The position numbers were made by a program, and so were the translations under genes. Below, piece after piece: positions 38,977 through 48,394 of a DNA stretch of 64,000 nucleotides. The number at the start of each line of letters is the position of its first letter. Within the stretch, counting starts at the first letter, position 1. The notes under the pieces are model-generated. The model did no database searches and was not told the origin of the DNA. It saw only the letters and a list, made by a program, of their open reading frames with translations. Source of the DNA: Salicibibacter cibarius. GTDB lineage: Bacteria; Bacillota; Bacilli; Bacillales; Marinococcaceae. The DNA lies in contig NZ_CP054705.1 in assembly GCF_016495725.1 (NCBI RefSeq), positions 2,914,001 to 2,978,000 on the forward strand, in the 5' to 3' direction.

Positions 38977-40905
38977 TTAATCGCTTTCGTCCCTCATGTA
39001 CAGACGAAGCGTGGAGCCCTCTTCCACTCGCTCGCCTGCAGCGGGGGATTGACGGTAAATTTCTTCCCCGTCTCCTGAAACTTCCAGATTCAGCGGATAA
39101 TTGGCATCATGTAATTCCCTTAATGTTAATCCCGTGACATCAGGGACGTCCAAGTAAGGGACATCGGACCAAGTCAATTCCTTTTCAATTTGATCCTCCC
39201 GCCGCGGCACACCCATCGCCTGTAAACTGTCACCGATGACGTTACCGACGATCGGCGCGGCAACGACGCCTCCGAACTGTACCGTTTCTTTCGGGTTATC
39301 GATAGCGACATATACGACGATTTCAGGATCGTCGGCAGGCGCGAAGCCAATGAACGAAACGATATGATTGTTTTCCAAATAACGGCCGCCTTGCGCTTTC
39401 TGGGCGGTTCCCGTTTTCCCGCCGACACGATAACCGTCAACGAACGCTCCTCCGCCGGTCCCTTGCGCAACGACGTGTTCCAAAGCCCGTCGCACTTCAG
39501 CCGAAGACTCTTCGGATATGACTTGACGCTTTTCCATCGGGGTTTGACTGTCCAGAACAACACCGTCATCAGGGTCGAGCCAATCTTTAGCGATAAAAGG
39601 CTGATAAAGGGTGCCCCCGTTTACAGCGGCGGCAACGGCTGCCACTTGTTGGATCGGCGTCACGGATACACCCTGGCCGAAAGCGGTCGTGGAACGTTCC
39701 AACGGCCCCACATCCTCTACATCGAATAAAATGCCGGTCCCTTCTCCTTCCAAGTCAATGCCGGTTCGTTCTCCAAAGCCAAACTGATGAATATAATCAA
39801 AAAGCGACTCTGTGCCCAATCGTTCTCCCAACGAAACAAACCCGGGGTTACAAGAGTTTTGCACAACTTCCAAATACGTTTGCTCGCCGTGCCCGCCTTT
39901 TTTCCAACAATTCAAACGCTGACCGGCCACTGTAATGTATCCGGGGTCATTAAATGTATCTTCGTCGAGATCCACTTCATTTTCTTCAAGGGCAGCCGCA
40001 AGCGTTATGATCTTGAACGTAGAGCCAGGTTCATACGTAGACCAAATGGGGCGGTTTTGATCATAAATCTCCGGGGAAACCGCTTGGTAATCATCCGGAT
40101 TATAGTGTGGCCGGCTGGCCATTCCGAGGATTTCTCCATTGTCGGGATCCATGGCAATGGCAAGCGCCCCGTCCGGATTGTACGAGGCCTCAGCGTTATC
40201 CAACTCCCTTTCGATAATCGTTTGCACTTGATCATCAATGGTTAACCGCACATCCATGCCATTTTGCGGTGCCTGATATCGATCGGCCATATCCGGCAAC
40301 CGTTGCCCTTGGGCATCGGAAAAAAAAGAAACGTGCCCACTCTCGCCTTGCAAGCGTTCATCGTATTGTTTTTCAATGCCTGTAAGTCCTTGATTGTCAA
40401 TGCCGGCAAACCCCAACACGTGAGAAAGATATTCGCCATTCGGGTAGTGGCGTTTGTTATCTTCGACAATGTAAACGCCGGGCAAGCGTTGTTCCCGGAC
40501 TTCCGATGCGCGTTCTTGATCAATCTTGCGTCCGAAAGGGGTCAATCGAACCATCGAGCTGTTCTCTGTGATTTGTTCATATACATCTTGTCGATCGGCT
40601 TCCAAAACGTCCGCGAGTTGCTCGGACGTTTCCACCGGATCCTCGATCTGTCTCGGAACAACGAGGACCGATGGTGCGCTGACATTCGTTGCCAACACTT
40701 CGTCATGTCGATCCAATATCTCTCCGCGCTCCGCTTCAAAAGGCAAGTCCCTGCTCCAAGACTCCTCAGCTTCTTCCGTCAACCAGCCGCCAAGGGAAAA
40801 CTGTACATAGCCGAGCCTTGCCATGAGCAACAGCGTTAACGCGATCCCGGCCAGCAAAGCCAAAAGCAACCTTCGACGCACGAGCGTTCTCGTAATTTTA
40901 GACAT
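38977..40905 (-). CDS. spoVD: Penicillin-binding protein SpoVD (class B, one PASTA domain)
   Basis: 642 residues. An N-terminal membrane anchor (LLLALLAGIALTLLLMARLG) is followed by a dimerisation domain and the transpeptidase. The transpeptidase carries YEPGSTFKIIT (active Ser near residue 289), the SCN triad and VGGKTGTAQK. One PASTA domain ends the protein (VPDVTGLTLRELHDANYPL). SpoVD makes cortex cross-links with SpoVE; its place between pbpB and murE is the same in B. subtilis. ATG 40905 with GAGGTGG is chosen. The ectodomain is rich in Asp/Glu. Confidence 0.92.
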   Translation of the reverse strand: MSKITRTLVRRRLLLALLAGIALTLLLMARLGYVQFSLGGWLTEEAEESWSRDLPFEAERGEILDRHDEVLATNVSAPSVLVVPRQIEDPVETSEQLADVLEADRQDVYEQITENSSMVRLTPFGRKIDQERASEVREQRLPGVYIVEDNKRHYPNGEYLSHVLGFAGIDNQGLTGIEKQYDERLQGESGHVSFFSDAQGQRLPDMADRYQAPQNGMDVRLTIDDQVQTIIERELDNAEASYNPDGALAIAMDPDNGEILGMASRPHYNPDDYQAVSPEIYDQNRPIWSTYEPGSTFKIITLAAALEENEVDLDEDTFNDPGYITVAGQRLNCWKKGGHGEQTYLEVVQNSCNPGFVSLGERLGTESLFDYIHQFGFGERTGIDLEGEGTGILFDVEDVGPLERSTTAFGQGVSVTPIQQVAAVAAAVNGGTLYQPFIAKDWLDPDDGVVLDSQTPMEKRQVISEESSAEVRRALEHVVAQGTGGGAFVDGYRVGGKTGTAQKAQGGRYLENNHIVSFIGFAPADDPEIVVYVAIDNPKETVQFGGVVAAPIVGNVIGDSLQAMGVPRREDQIEKELTWSDVPYLDVPDVTGLTLRELHDANYPLNLEVSGDGEEIYRQSPAAGERVEEGSTLRLYMRDESD

Positions 40906-40994
40906 GAAAGGCCACCTCATCTGATAGATACTTCCCTTTCAAATCTATGCTTGTACGCCTGCTTTATGAACGCGGAGCAGCATTATATTCGCCG

Positions 40995-43196
40995 TCAAGC
41001 TTCGTCTGTTTCTTCTTCCTCTTGCTCATCGTTTTCGTCTTCTTCTTCGTGATGGGCAAATTCCACGGCAACTGAATCATGACTGCCGGCTTCACTTCCG
41101 GGTTCCAGGCTTTGATCCCGTACATATCCGGTCCCGGAATGCTCAATATTCATGCCGGTCGCTGTGCTGAATTTCACGACATCCCTGACCGACCAACCTG
41201 TCATATCAGGCATTTCCCAGTTGTCATCGCTGACGAGAAAGATTTTTTCTCCGCCAATGACGTCCTCGCCGGCAAATGGATACTGGCTTTCAATTCGATT
41301 GCCCTCTCCCAGAATAAAGGGTTCCAGATTTTGTTCACTCACAGCCTCAGCCGCTTGTTCCGAACGATCCCCCGTTACGTCTTCCAATTCAATGCTGTCC
41401 GCTTCGGGCGTTCCCTCTTCTTCATAACCGGGCGATTCATCTGGTTGCAGATTTAAATATTGCATACTTTGATGCATGACTGTGTTAAATATCGTTGATA
41501 CCGGTTGTGTACCTTGCTCATCTTCCGATAAATTCGGACGATCCACCGCCACGTATGTGACAATTTCAGGATCTTCGGCCGGGGCCATCCCCAAAAAAGA
41601 GAATATATTTTGGCCATGGCCGGATAGGTACCCGTTTTCCGACGGAATTTGCGCCGTCCCCGTTTTACCGGCAATGCTCATATCATCAACCTGAAAAGCG
41701 CCACCGGTTCCGTTGTCTCCGTAGACTGCTTCCACAAGTTGTTCCCTGACTTCTTCGGCCGTTTCTTCGGAAATCGGTTCCCCGGCAATCTCGGGTTCGC
41801 TTTCATAGACAGTTTCATTGACATTTGTATTTTCAATATGGTCCACAATATAAGGATGCATCATCTGCCCATCATTTGCAATCGCCGTAGCCGCCTGGAT
41901 TTGCTGCATCGGCGTAACCGCCGAAGATTGGCCAAATCCGGTATACATGGCATCCAAGTCACCTTCACTTATCACACCCGGAGCTTCATTGGGGAGTTCG
42001 ATGCCAGTCTCTCTGCCAAAACCGAAACGGTCAAGGTATTCATATAAAATGTCGGCACCCATAACTTCATTAACAAGCTTTGAAAAACCAACATTGGAAG
42101 AACGTTCCATCGCTTCATCGAACGGAATGGTTCCCCAACCTTCTCCGTTATTATGATCGCTAATGGTATGGTCATAACCGGGGTCGTAGGTTCCCGATTC
42201 GAATTCCTCATCGCCGTCATATTCTCCGCTATCGATGGCCGCGGCCATAGTAAACATTTTCAGCGTTGATCCGGGTTCAAAATGGTCGGAAATGGCATAA
42301 TTCGTATGATTGGTAATATCTTCATAGTTATTCGGATTAAAGGAGGGACGGTTGCCCATAGCAAGAACTTCGCCCGTCTTGGCGTTTGCAACGATCGCGA
42401 TCATCCGTTCCGGGTTGTACTCATCATCGACCGAAGCCATCGCCTGTTCCAACGCCAGTTGTATATTGGAATTTAACGTCAAATGGACATCGTTTCCATC
42501 GTAAGCCCCGTTGACTTCTTCTTCATTGCCGGGAAGCGGAACACCGTTACGGGCAACTTGGTAACTCATAGACCCACCTTCGCCTTCAAGTTCTTGGTTA
42601 AAGCCTGCTTCAAGTCCCATAACCGCTTCGTCCGTTCCCCGATCGATGTAGCCAAGCACGTGAGAGGCAAATGCTTGATTCGGATAATAGCGTCTTGGTT
42701 CGGGGCGAAAATGAACCCCTTCTAACCCTAAGTCCTCGATTTCCTCTCTCTCTTCAAAACTAAGCTGGCGTGCACCTGCGCCTAGTTCAACTTGGAATTG
42801 ATCGCTCGTCAGAAGTTCGGCCAAACGATCTTCCTCCATATCAATGTATGGCGCAAGGGTTTGCGCCGTCTCTGCCGGATCGTCAATTGCGCCTTCGTAT
42901 CCCTCTTGTAAAACCGCGAAAGCCGTATAACTGGTCACTTCTTCCGCAATCGCATCTCCGTTGCTCGCATAAATGCTCCCACGTTCCCCTTCTAAGGGCT
43001 CATTGTTCGTCCAGCGTTCATTTGCAAGGGTTTCTAAATCCACGTCGTCGATTTCTTGGGAAACTTGCACAAACAAAAACCTTCCGCCCAATACAGTGAT
43101 GATGATGGCTGCCAGCCCAAAAAGAAGGAATGCCCTGGAAATGATCGTTGTTCGCTTCAACAGTCCCACCACCCACGCATGAAATTTTTCCTGCAA
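40995..43196 (-). CDS. pbpB: Division transpeptidase PBP2B (FtsI)
   Basis: 733 residues: an N-terminal membrane helix (FLLFGLAAIIITVLGG), dimerisation domain, transpeptidase domain and two PASTA repeats. The catalytic motifs are HFEPGSTLKMFT near residue 305, SSN in MERSSNVGFSKL, and IAGKTGTAQI near residue 510. It cross-links septal peptidoglycan and is the essential divisome PBP. The C-terminus ends in an extremely Glu/Asp-rich tail of about 20 residues, which is unusual and consistent with a salt-loving cell. It directly precedes spoVD. Confidence 0.94.
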   Translation of the reverse strand: MQEKFHAWVVGLLKRTTIISRAFLLFGLAAIIITVLGGRFLFVQVSQEIDDVDLETLANERWTNNEPLEGERGSIYASNGDAIAEEVTSYTAFAVLQEGYEGAIDDPAETAQTLAPYIDMEEDRLAELLTSDQFQVELGAGARQLSFEEREEIEDLGLEGVHFRPEPRRYYPNQAFASHVLGYIDRGTDEAVMGLEAGFNQELEGEGGSMSYQVARNGVPLPGNEEEVNGAYDGNDVHLTLNSNIQLALEQAMASVDDEYNPERMIAIVANAKTGEVLAMGNRPSFNPNNYEDITNHTNYAISDHFEPGSTLKMFTMAAAIDSGEYDGDEEFESGTYDPGYDHTISDHNNGEGWGTIPFDEAMERSSNVGFSKLVNEVMGADILYEYLDRFGFGRETGIELPNEAPGVISEGDLDAMYTGFGQSSAVTPMQQIQAATAIANDGQMMHPYIVDHIENTNVNETVYESEPEIAGEPISEETAEEVREQLVEAVYGDNGTGGAFQVDDMSIAGKTGTAQIPSENGYLSGHGQNIFSFLGMAPAEDPEIVTYVAVDRPNLSEDEQGTQPVSTIFNTVMHQSMQYLNLQPDESPGYEEEGTPEADSIELEDVTGDRSEQAAEAVSEQNLEPFILGEGNRIESQYPFAGEDVIGGEKIFLVSDDNWEMPDMTGWSVRDVVKFSTATGMNIEHSGTGYVRDQSLEPGSEAGSHDSVAVEFAHHEEEDENDEQEEEETDEA

Positions 43197-43220
43197 AACC
43201 GATTTCGGTAACGAAAGGTT

Positions 43221-43568
43221 TTAAGGCTGGAGGACGGTGACATTATCTTCATTTAGCTCCATTCCATTTTCCTGGGCGATTTCCAAAATGCGCTCGGGAT
43301 CACTAAGTTCCGAAACTTGGTGTTCAAGCCCTTCATTATACTGTTGCTGCTGGTTAATTTCACTTTGGAGTTGGGAGATATCCTGTTCTTGCCCATACAT
43401 GCTTGCATAGTTTGAGACCATGAGCACTGCAGTAACGATAATCGCGATGGCTATTAAGGTTATTAAGTATTTTTCCCCCCGGGTGAATTTCTTTTCGACT
43501 CGATTCCGAACGGTTTGTACTTGTCTTTGCTCTTCCCTTACCTGTTGTTTTTGAGTTGCCTGGCTCAT
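43221..43568 (-). CDS. ftsL: Cell-division protein FtsL
   Basis: 115 residues: a basic, Gln-rich cytoplasmic part, one membrane helix (about residues 35-53, LITLIAIAIIVTAVLMVS), and an extracellular coiled coil (QEQDISQLQSEINQQQQYNEGLEHQV) ending PERILEIAQENGMEL. FtsL forms a complex with DivIB and DivIC. The ATG directly follows the rsmH TAA with no spacer, and its ribosome site (GGAGAGGAGG) lies within rsmH. Confidence 0.93.
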   Translation of the reverse strand: MSQATQKQQVREEQRQVQTVRNRVEKKFTRGEKYLITLIAIAIIVTAVLMVSNYASMYGQEQDISQLQSEINQQQQYNEGLEHQVSELSDPERILEIAQENGMELNEDNVTVLQP

Positions 43569-44525
43569 TTATGTCCTCCTCTCCCTAATTTTTTCAACAA
43601 TACGCAACCGTGCCGATCTTGCCCGCCGATTTCTTGCAACCTCTTCATGTGAAGGTACAATTGGCTTTTTATTGATCCACTTCATCGGCGGTTTCATATG
43701 TTCGGGAATGACCGGGAGCCCGGATGGAAGTTCAGGTGTTTTGCAATACGTATTCAACGTCCGTTTTGCAATAGCGTCTTCCAAAGAATGGAAAGTGATA
43801 ACGGCCATTCGCCCTTTTATTTCCAGTTTGGCGGCGAATGCGGATAGCGCATCTTCAAATGCTTGCAGTTCATCATTGACAGCGATTCGAAGTGCCTGGA
43901 ACGTTCGTTTTGCCGGATGCCCGCCGCTTCTTCGCGCTGCCGCGGGGATTGCCTGCTTGATAAGCTCGGCTAATTGTTCCGTTGAGGTAATTTTGGTTTT
44001 CCCCCGTTCCGTTTCAATCGAACGGGCGATGGATTTTGCAAATTTTTCTTCCCCGTATCGGGAGATGACGTGCACGAGGGATTCGAACGGCCACGTATGG
44101 ACGATTTCCTCGGCGGTGAGGTTCTGATGCCTGTCCATGCGCATATCGAGCGGCTCATCGCCGCGATAACTAAAGCCGCGTGTTTTATCATCCAGTTGCG
44201 GGGAAGAGACGCCAAGGTCAAACAATACACCATTCACACGGTCCACACCAAATGCATCCAGTTTGGCCGCTGCATCACGGAAGTTCCCTTGGGTGAATGT
44301 CACCTTTGCTTCTTCGGCAAAACGTTCGCGACCGGCTTCAATCGCTTCTTGGTCCGCATCAAATGCATACAGGTGACCGTGCGCATCTAATCGTTTCAGG
44401 ATTTCCGCCGAATGGCCGCCCCGTCCGTACGTACAATCCACATAAGTGCCGGTTCCGGCGATGTTAAGCCCAGCAATCGCCTCCTGTAACAATACGGTTT
44501 CATGGCTGTATTGGCTGATAAAAAT
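43569..44525 (-). CDS. rsmH: 16S rRNA m4C1402 methyltransferase RsmH; non-canonical start likely
   Basis: About 316-318 residues. SAM-binding YVDCTYGRGGHSAEILKR near residue 28, GVLFDLGVSSPQLD near 100 and the C-terminal HPAKRTFQALRIAVNDEL and TFHSLEDAIAKR are typical. It methylates C1402 of 16S rRNA. Homologues begin MFxHxTVLL. Here the equivalent codons read ATT-TTT-ATC-AGC directly after GAAGGGGGG, with no ATG, GTG or TTG nearby. The start may be ATT 44525 or ATC 44519. The next upstream alternative start codon lies inside mraZ. Confidence 0.9.
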   Translation of the reverse strand: MFISQYSHETVLLQEAIAGLNIAGTGTYVDCTYGRGGHSAEILKRLDAHGHLYAFDADQEAIEAGRERFAEEAKVTFTQGNFRDAAAKLDAFGVDRVNGVLFDLGVSSPQLDDKTRGFSYRGDEPLDMRMDRHQNLTAEEIVHTWPFESLVHVISRYGEEKFAKSIARSIETERGKTKITSTEQLAELIKQAIPAAARRSGGHPAKRTFQALRIAVNDELQAFEDALSAFAAKLEIKGRMAVITFHSLEDAIAKRTLNTYCKTPELPSGLPVIPEHMKPPMKWINKKPIVPSHEEVARNRRARSARLRIVEKIRERRT

Positions 44526-44532
44526 CCCCCCT

Positions 44533-44964
44533 TCACAAGTCCAGGTCTTCCAATGATTCCGCAATATCGTTAAAGGAGCTCTGAGATTCCGCAAAGTAGT
44601 CTTCCCAAATGGATTGATTCCAAATCTCTACACGTCGGGATACGCCAATCACGACACAATCCTTTTCCAATTTAGCATGCTGGCAAAGCGTAGAAGGGAT
44701 ATTGATCCTGCCTTGCTTGTCGAAACTGGCTTCAGCGGCGCCGGAAAAGAAAAAGCGTGTAAATGCGCGTGCGTCTTTTTTCGTAAAAGGCAACGTTTTT
44801 AATTTCTGTTCCAATTGCTCCCATTCTGTTCGCGGGTATACAAAGACACACTGGTCCATCCCTCTTGTGACCACAAACTGATCGCCCAACTCTTCTCGAA
44901 ATTTTGAAGGAATGATCAGTCTGCCTTTTTCGTCGATGGTGTGGTTGTATTCTCCCATGAACAT
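44533..44964 (-). CDS. mraZ: Division/cell-wall cluster regulator MraZ
   Basis: 143 residues made of two SpoVT/AbrB-like repeats. The first starts [28 protein letters not shown]. The second includes [21 protein letters not shown]. MraZ binds repeats upstream of its own operon and represses the dcw cluster in the organisms studied. The ATG at 44964 has GGAAGGGAA before it. A longer upstream frame has no ribosome site. The protein has the same length as in B. subtilis. Confidence 0.94.
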   Translation of the reverse strand: MFMGEYNHTIDEKGRLIIPSKFREELGDQFVVTRGMDQCVFVYPRTEWEQLEQKLKTLPFTKKDARAFTRFFFSGAAEASFDKQGRINIPSTLCQHAKLEKDCVVIGVSRRVEIWNQSIWEDYFAESQSSFNDIAESLEDLDL

Positions 44965-45454
44965 GGCGCGCCGTTCCCTTCCACTTAGTACCCCCAATTT
45001 ACCACAAACCCCCACTTTACACCACGTTATTTTTTGGATTTTTTTGCGCTTCAATTGGAGGAACCCGCGGAACATGCGAAAAATGGCGATTTTTGCGGTG
45101 AAATTTTTTTATATTTTATGCTTCCTTTTCATGTGAATAAAAAAAGGATAGCCACGCAGTTTTTCGGGCTCATCCTTTCGTCGATTTATTTTTTAGTCAT
45201 TAATGGCGAGAGAGATAGGGTTATTTCCGCATAGGGGGAGTTTGCACCCTAAATGGCAGTTACTAGGAGGGGAAATAGTAGAGGCGCGCACCCTTCGGCA
45301 AGAAAACTTCTTGTCGATGATATGCACGAACGTTCGGTTATATGGGTGGGGACACGTGTCTAGGGACGCCGACAACTGCCAAACAAAGCAAAGAGAAAAG
45401 CGAGCCTCGACAGAAAAAGTTCCCCACGGACGAATGAGAGGTGGGGAACGGTGG
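44965..45454. other. mraZ promoter region and non-coding stretch
   Basis: Contains the mraZ upstream region with several TGGGG/CCCCA words (GGGGTA, GTGGGG) that could be MraZ boxes. A terminator is at about 45141-45175: minus-strand AAGGAT-AGCC arms, then seven T. A 110-codon frame on the plus strand (45203-45535) has no ribosome site and runs into the B repeat, so I do not call it a gene. Confidence 0.45.
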
Positions 45455-45580
45455 GTGGGAAAAAATAGATGGAATCATGAACGATGGTCACCGCTACGGA
45501 AAAACACTACGCTTTCCGTGTTTTTCCGTAGCTAGCTCGAGTTATCACCATAAATATTCACTGATATCAACTATAGATTT
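45455..45580. repeat. B element, short form
   Basis: CGCTACGGAAAAACAC and its inverse GTGTTTTTCCGTAGC flank only CTACGCTTTCC-like bases. The outer sequence (GATGGTCACC on one side, GTTATCACCATAAATATTCAC on the other) matches the flanks of the long form at 30788-31075 in inverse orientation. Confidence 0.72.
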
Positions 45581-45617
45581 TAGCGAAGAGCCGTGGTGAG
45601 AAGTGGGGGATTTCTTT

Positions 45618-47240
45618 TTACAAATAGAAAAATTGGTGGCGGAACGTCTCTGATTTCACTTGATCAAACAAGGCCAGCACGCGTTCTTCCCCATATTCGT
45701 TAAGCATCTGCACGATATTCAACACGCGTTCTTGCGGTTGTTCATTTGGGTACAAGCGTTTTTCCAACTGTCGGACATTATCCACACGTGGCTTGATGCT
45801 CTCCAATTGCTTTTTCTCGATGCGCTGCTGCAAATCCTTGAGCACTTGCTGCATCCGCTCGTAATTTTTGTCTGCATATCTTTCTTCACTCGGCGCCAGC
45901 TCATATAATGCGTTGGCGAGCATTTGCTGGCCTTCGCCGGCAAGCGCGAGGCTTTTTTGAAACAATTTTTCCGTGTCCAACTGCCGGTTTTTTTCTTCCA
46001 AAGCATCGGCATACGTGGTCACGCCTTCATTTGCCACTTTGTACGCCGATAGATCCTCCGCAGCAATAGTCTTTTCGCTTTTGCGATCGACATACGTGTG
46101 GTGAGCGCGGGGGGCAACAGGCGGAACACGCCTCCCGAAATGATGGAAAAGCGGACCGACCATGGACCAGTAAGCGGCTTCTCCCGGACCGGCAACGAAC
46201 GTTAATACCGGTAATAGCATTTCCTGGACGAGGGGGCGGGTATAAACATTTGCGCTAAACTTTTCCGGATGGTTTTTTGCTTCCCGCGACCAATCCGTCC
46301 GCGACATTTTATATTGGCCATTGTGAAGCGACAATTGCCCATCCGAATGGGCAATCAATTTTTCTCTCCGGCCATTCGCGCTATAAAATAAATGGGTATG
46401 ATCTCGCGTCGCTTCGATGAATGCCGGGGATCCATTCACCTGCTCCACCTTTTCTTTCGCGGTGAAAAATGCTTCTCTTACTTGGTCATTTTTCTCGATC
46501 AACCGTGTCCAAGTGTCCGTCATCAGCTGCCGAAATCGGGATTGTTGCGGGTCAATGAGCACAAGCCCGTGTTTGCGGAATAGCCACAGCATCACTTCCG
46601 CAAAAAAATCGGAGACGGTCGCTGATTTTTTTGCAAAATGCGCCAGTTTATCATGCAGGCTTCTTGAGTAAGGCGTTTCCCGGTAGTTAAGAAAGACCGT
46701 ATGTAACCACCGCTGGATAGCAGGCAGATCAATGGGCTGTTCCGAAACCGGGGCACCGGCATGCGTGTGCCCGTCATATTTAATTTTTGCTACATCCCCA
46801 TCCTCGTTGTGAACGAAAATGTGATTGACTTCCTCCCAATCGTGGTCTTCACCGGCAATCCAAAAAATCGGAAGAACGGGAATCCCCAACCTCTTTTCAT
46901 CTTCTTCCGCTTTTAATAGAACCGTCAACGCTTTGGAAATTGTATAAATCGGGCCCGTCAGCAAACCTGCCTGTTGCCCGCCGACGACAACAACACTTCG
47001 TTCATCTTGCAGTTTATCAATTTGTTCGAGTGCTTTTTCGTGGTGTTCATATTTTTGATGATAGTCGTACAGCGCTTTTCGCAACTGTTCACGTTTAAAG
47101 CTGTAATCCCGCAACTCACGACAGCGCCTTTCCTCCTCTCCAAAAGGAGGATAATCGTAAAACGCCCGAACGGTTGGGTCCCCTTCCGCATAAAGATGGG
47201 CCCACCCCTGAAGTTGCACGGGGAATGATTCTACCGTCAT
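45618..47240 (-). CDS. bshC: Bacillithiol biosynthesis cysteine-adding enzyme BshC
   Basis: 540 residues, the usual length of the family. The Rossmann-like core shows VVVVGGQQAGLLTGPIYTISKALTVL near residue 84 and FWIAGEDHDWEEVNHIF near 126. GPGEAAYWSMVGPLF near residue 355 and a long C-terminal coiled coil follow. BshC adds cysteine to GlcN-malate in the last step of bacillithiol synthesis, which buffers thiols in Bacillaceae. It is found just upstream of mraZ, as B. subtilis yllA. Confidence 0.94.
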   Translation of the reverse strand: MTVESFPVQLQGWAHLYAEGDPTVRAFYDYPPFGEEERRCRELRDYSFKREQLRKALYDYHQKYEHHEKALEQIDKLQDERSVVVVGGQQAGLLTGPIYTISKALTVLLKAEEDEKRLGIPVLPIFWIAGEDHDWEEVNHIFVHNEDGDVAKIKYDGHTHAGAPVSEQPIDLPAIQRWLHTVFLNYRETPYSRSLHDKLAHFAKKSATVSDFFAEVMLWLFRKHGLVLIDPQQSRFRQLMTDTWTRLIEKNDQVREAFFTAKEKVEQVNGSPAFIEATRDHTHLFYSANGRREKLIAHSDGQLSLHNGQYKMSRTDWSREAKNHPEKFSANVYTRPLVQEMLLPVLTFVAGPGEAAYWSMVGPLFHHFGRRVPPVAPRAHHTYVDRKSEKTIAAEDLSAYKVANEGVTTYADALEEKNRQLDTEKLFQKSLALAGEGQQMLANALYELAPSEERYADKNYERMQQVLKDLQQRIEKKQLESIKPRVDNVRQLEKRLYPNEQPQERVLNIVQMLNEYGEERVLALFDQVKSETFRHQFFYL

Positions 47241-47453
47241 GTTTACCGACCTTTCTTCTTCTATTCCAAGAGATATAAAACGGTGTATGTATATTCAAAT
47301 CTTAAAGGAGCCGAACCGAGCATAGCAAAAAAACGAAAACAGGGAAAGAAAGACACACTGTTTTCAAGAACTCTCTGGCAAGCTTAGGGTGATAGGTGGG
47401 TTTAGTGTAGCACATGAGCCATACGTTTGCTCATGATCTGCTCAAGTACGGAT

Positions 47454-47492
47454 AAAAATCCCGTTTCACAGCAAAGTGATACGGGATTTTTT
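47454..47492. terminator. Bidirectional terminator between rsfA and bshC
   Basis: AAATCCCGTTTCAC pairs with GTGATACGGGATTT, with T-runs on both strands. On the minus strand it closes the rsfA transcript. Confidence 0.85.
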
Positions 47493-47517
47493 GCATGCGT
47501 TCGAAGTAGGCCGGGGC

Positions 47518-48051
47518 CTATGACTCTTTTTCCCCTTGCCATTCCCTTGCCTTATCGAGCATTGATAAAAACGATTTGTAATCGTCACGCAAACGCTCCA
47601 GTTCTTGTTGCAATTTTTCCTTGTCGGATGCTAGCGCCCGGCTTTTTTCTTGTTCTTTTGCAAGGGCTTCTTGTAATGATCCGCTGTGTTTTTCATCTTT
47701 TTCCATCTTTTTTAAATAAGTGATGACATCTTCCAAACGCAAGCTTTGCTCCGTTTCGACCGCCGATTCTCTCGGCGCCGGCGAGGACTCATCTGCCCGA
47801 GCCGTTTCTTTCTTTTCCGTAGTATTTTGTTTTTTCTTTTGCTGCTTTGCTATTTTCACGGCCTCATCGTACTTTTTCCGGATCGTCGCGTTCCAGCGGA
47901 ACCCACATGCCGCCGATGTCCGCTCCAACTTTTTGCCCACTTCTTCAAAAGCTTGTAATTGGGTCCTCCCTTCACGAATGTTTTTGAGTACAATCTCCGC
48001 TAACATTAAGTCTTCCTCTTCACTCCATGCGTCCTGCCTCAATGCAGTCAT
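47518..48051 (-). CDS. rsfA: RsfA-family prespore-specific regulator (YlbO type)
   Basis: 177 residues. The N-terminal Myb/SANT-like HTH ([24 protein letters not shown]...[15 protein letters not shown]) fits RsfA/YlbO, which tunes sigma-F-dependent genes in the forespore. A charged linker and a C-terminal coiled coil (about residues 120-170) follow. ATG 48051 is preceded by GGAGGG at good spacing. B. subtilis has ylbO between rpmF and yllA, matching this location; ylbP and ylbQ are missing here. Confidence 0.85.
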   Translation of the reverse strand: MTALRQDAWSEEEDLMLAEIVLKNIREGRTQLQAFEEVGKKLERTSAACGFRWNATIRKKYDEAVKIAKQQKKKQNTTEKKETARADESSPAPRESAVETEQSLRLEDVITYLKKMEKDEKHSGSLQEALAKEQEKSRALASDKEKLQQELERLRDDYKSFLSMLDKAREWQGEKES

Positions 48052-48394
48052 TCCATTTCCCTCCAATACTTTTATTAAGTGGATAACGTCATAGAATTTG
48101 TTTGCGTTTTATCATTCATTATGTACGTTTATGCGCGATTCTATCCTTCTATGATTGCAATTTCAGTTGTTACGATAAAAAAATAGAGCGGCTTTCGTGC
48201 TAGACCTAAGATTTTGATCTAGCAGTTAGGGATGGTAAATATTGCAGGGGAGAGGAAGGTGCAGGGCACAATTTTAGGAGGAGATAAGTGTAGATCGTCC
48301 TATTTCAGGGGATTTGACCCATTATGGAAGCAGAAAATGGGAAATGACTAAACTAGAGTTGGCGCTCTTGACACATGTAAGCCGTTCTGATGCA

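Noticed and set aside
45203-45535. 110-codon plus-strand open frame upstream of mraZ
   Set aside because: No ribosome site, low-complexity and basic composition, and its end reads into the B repeat. It is more likely non-coding.
26212-48066. Prophage or integrative element in the dcw region
   Set aside because: The gene order is the ordinary Bacillus one, and no integrase, terminase or capsid genes are seen. The odd sequence is all short repeats.
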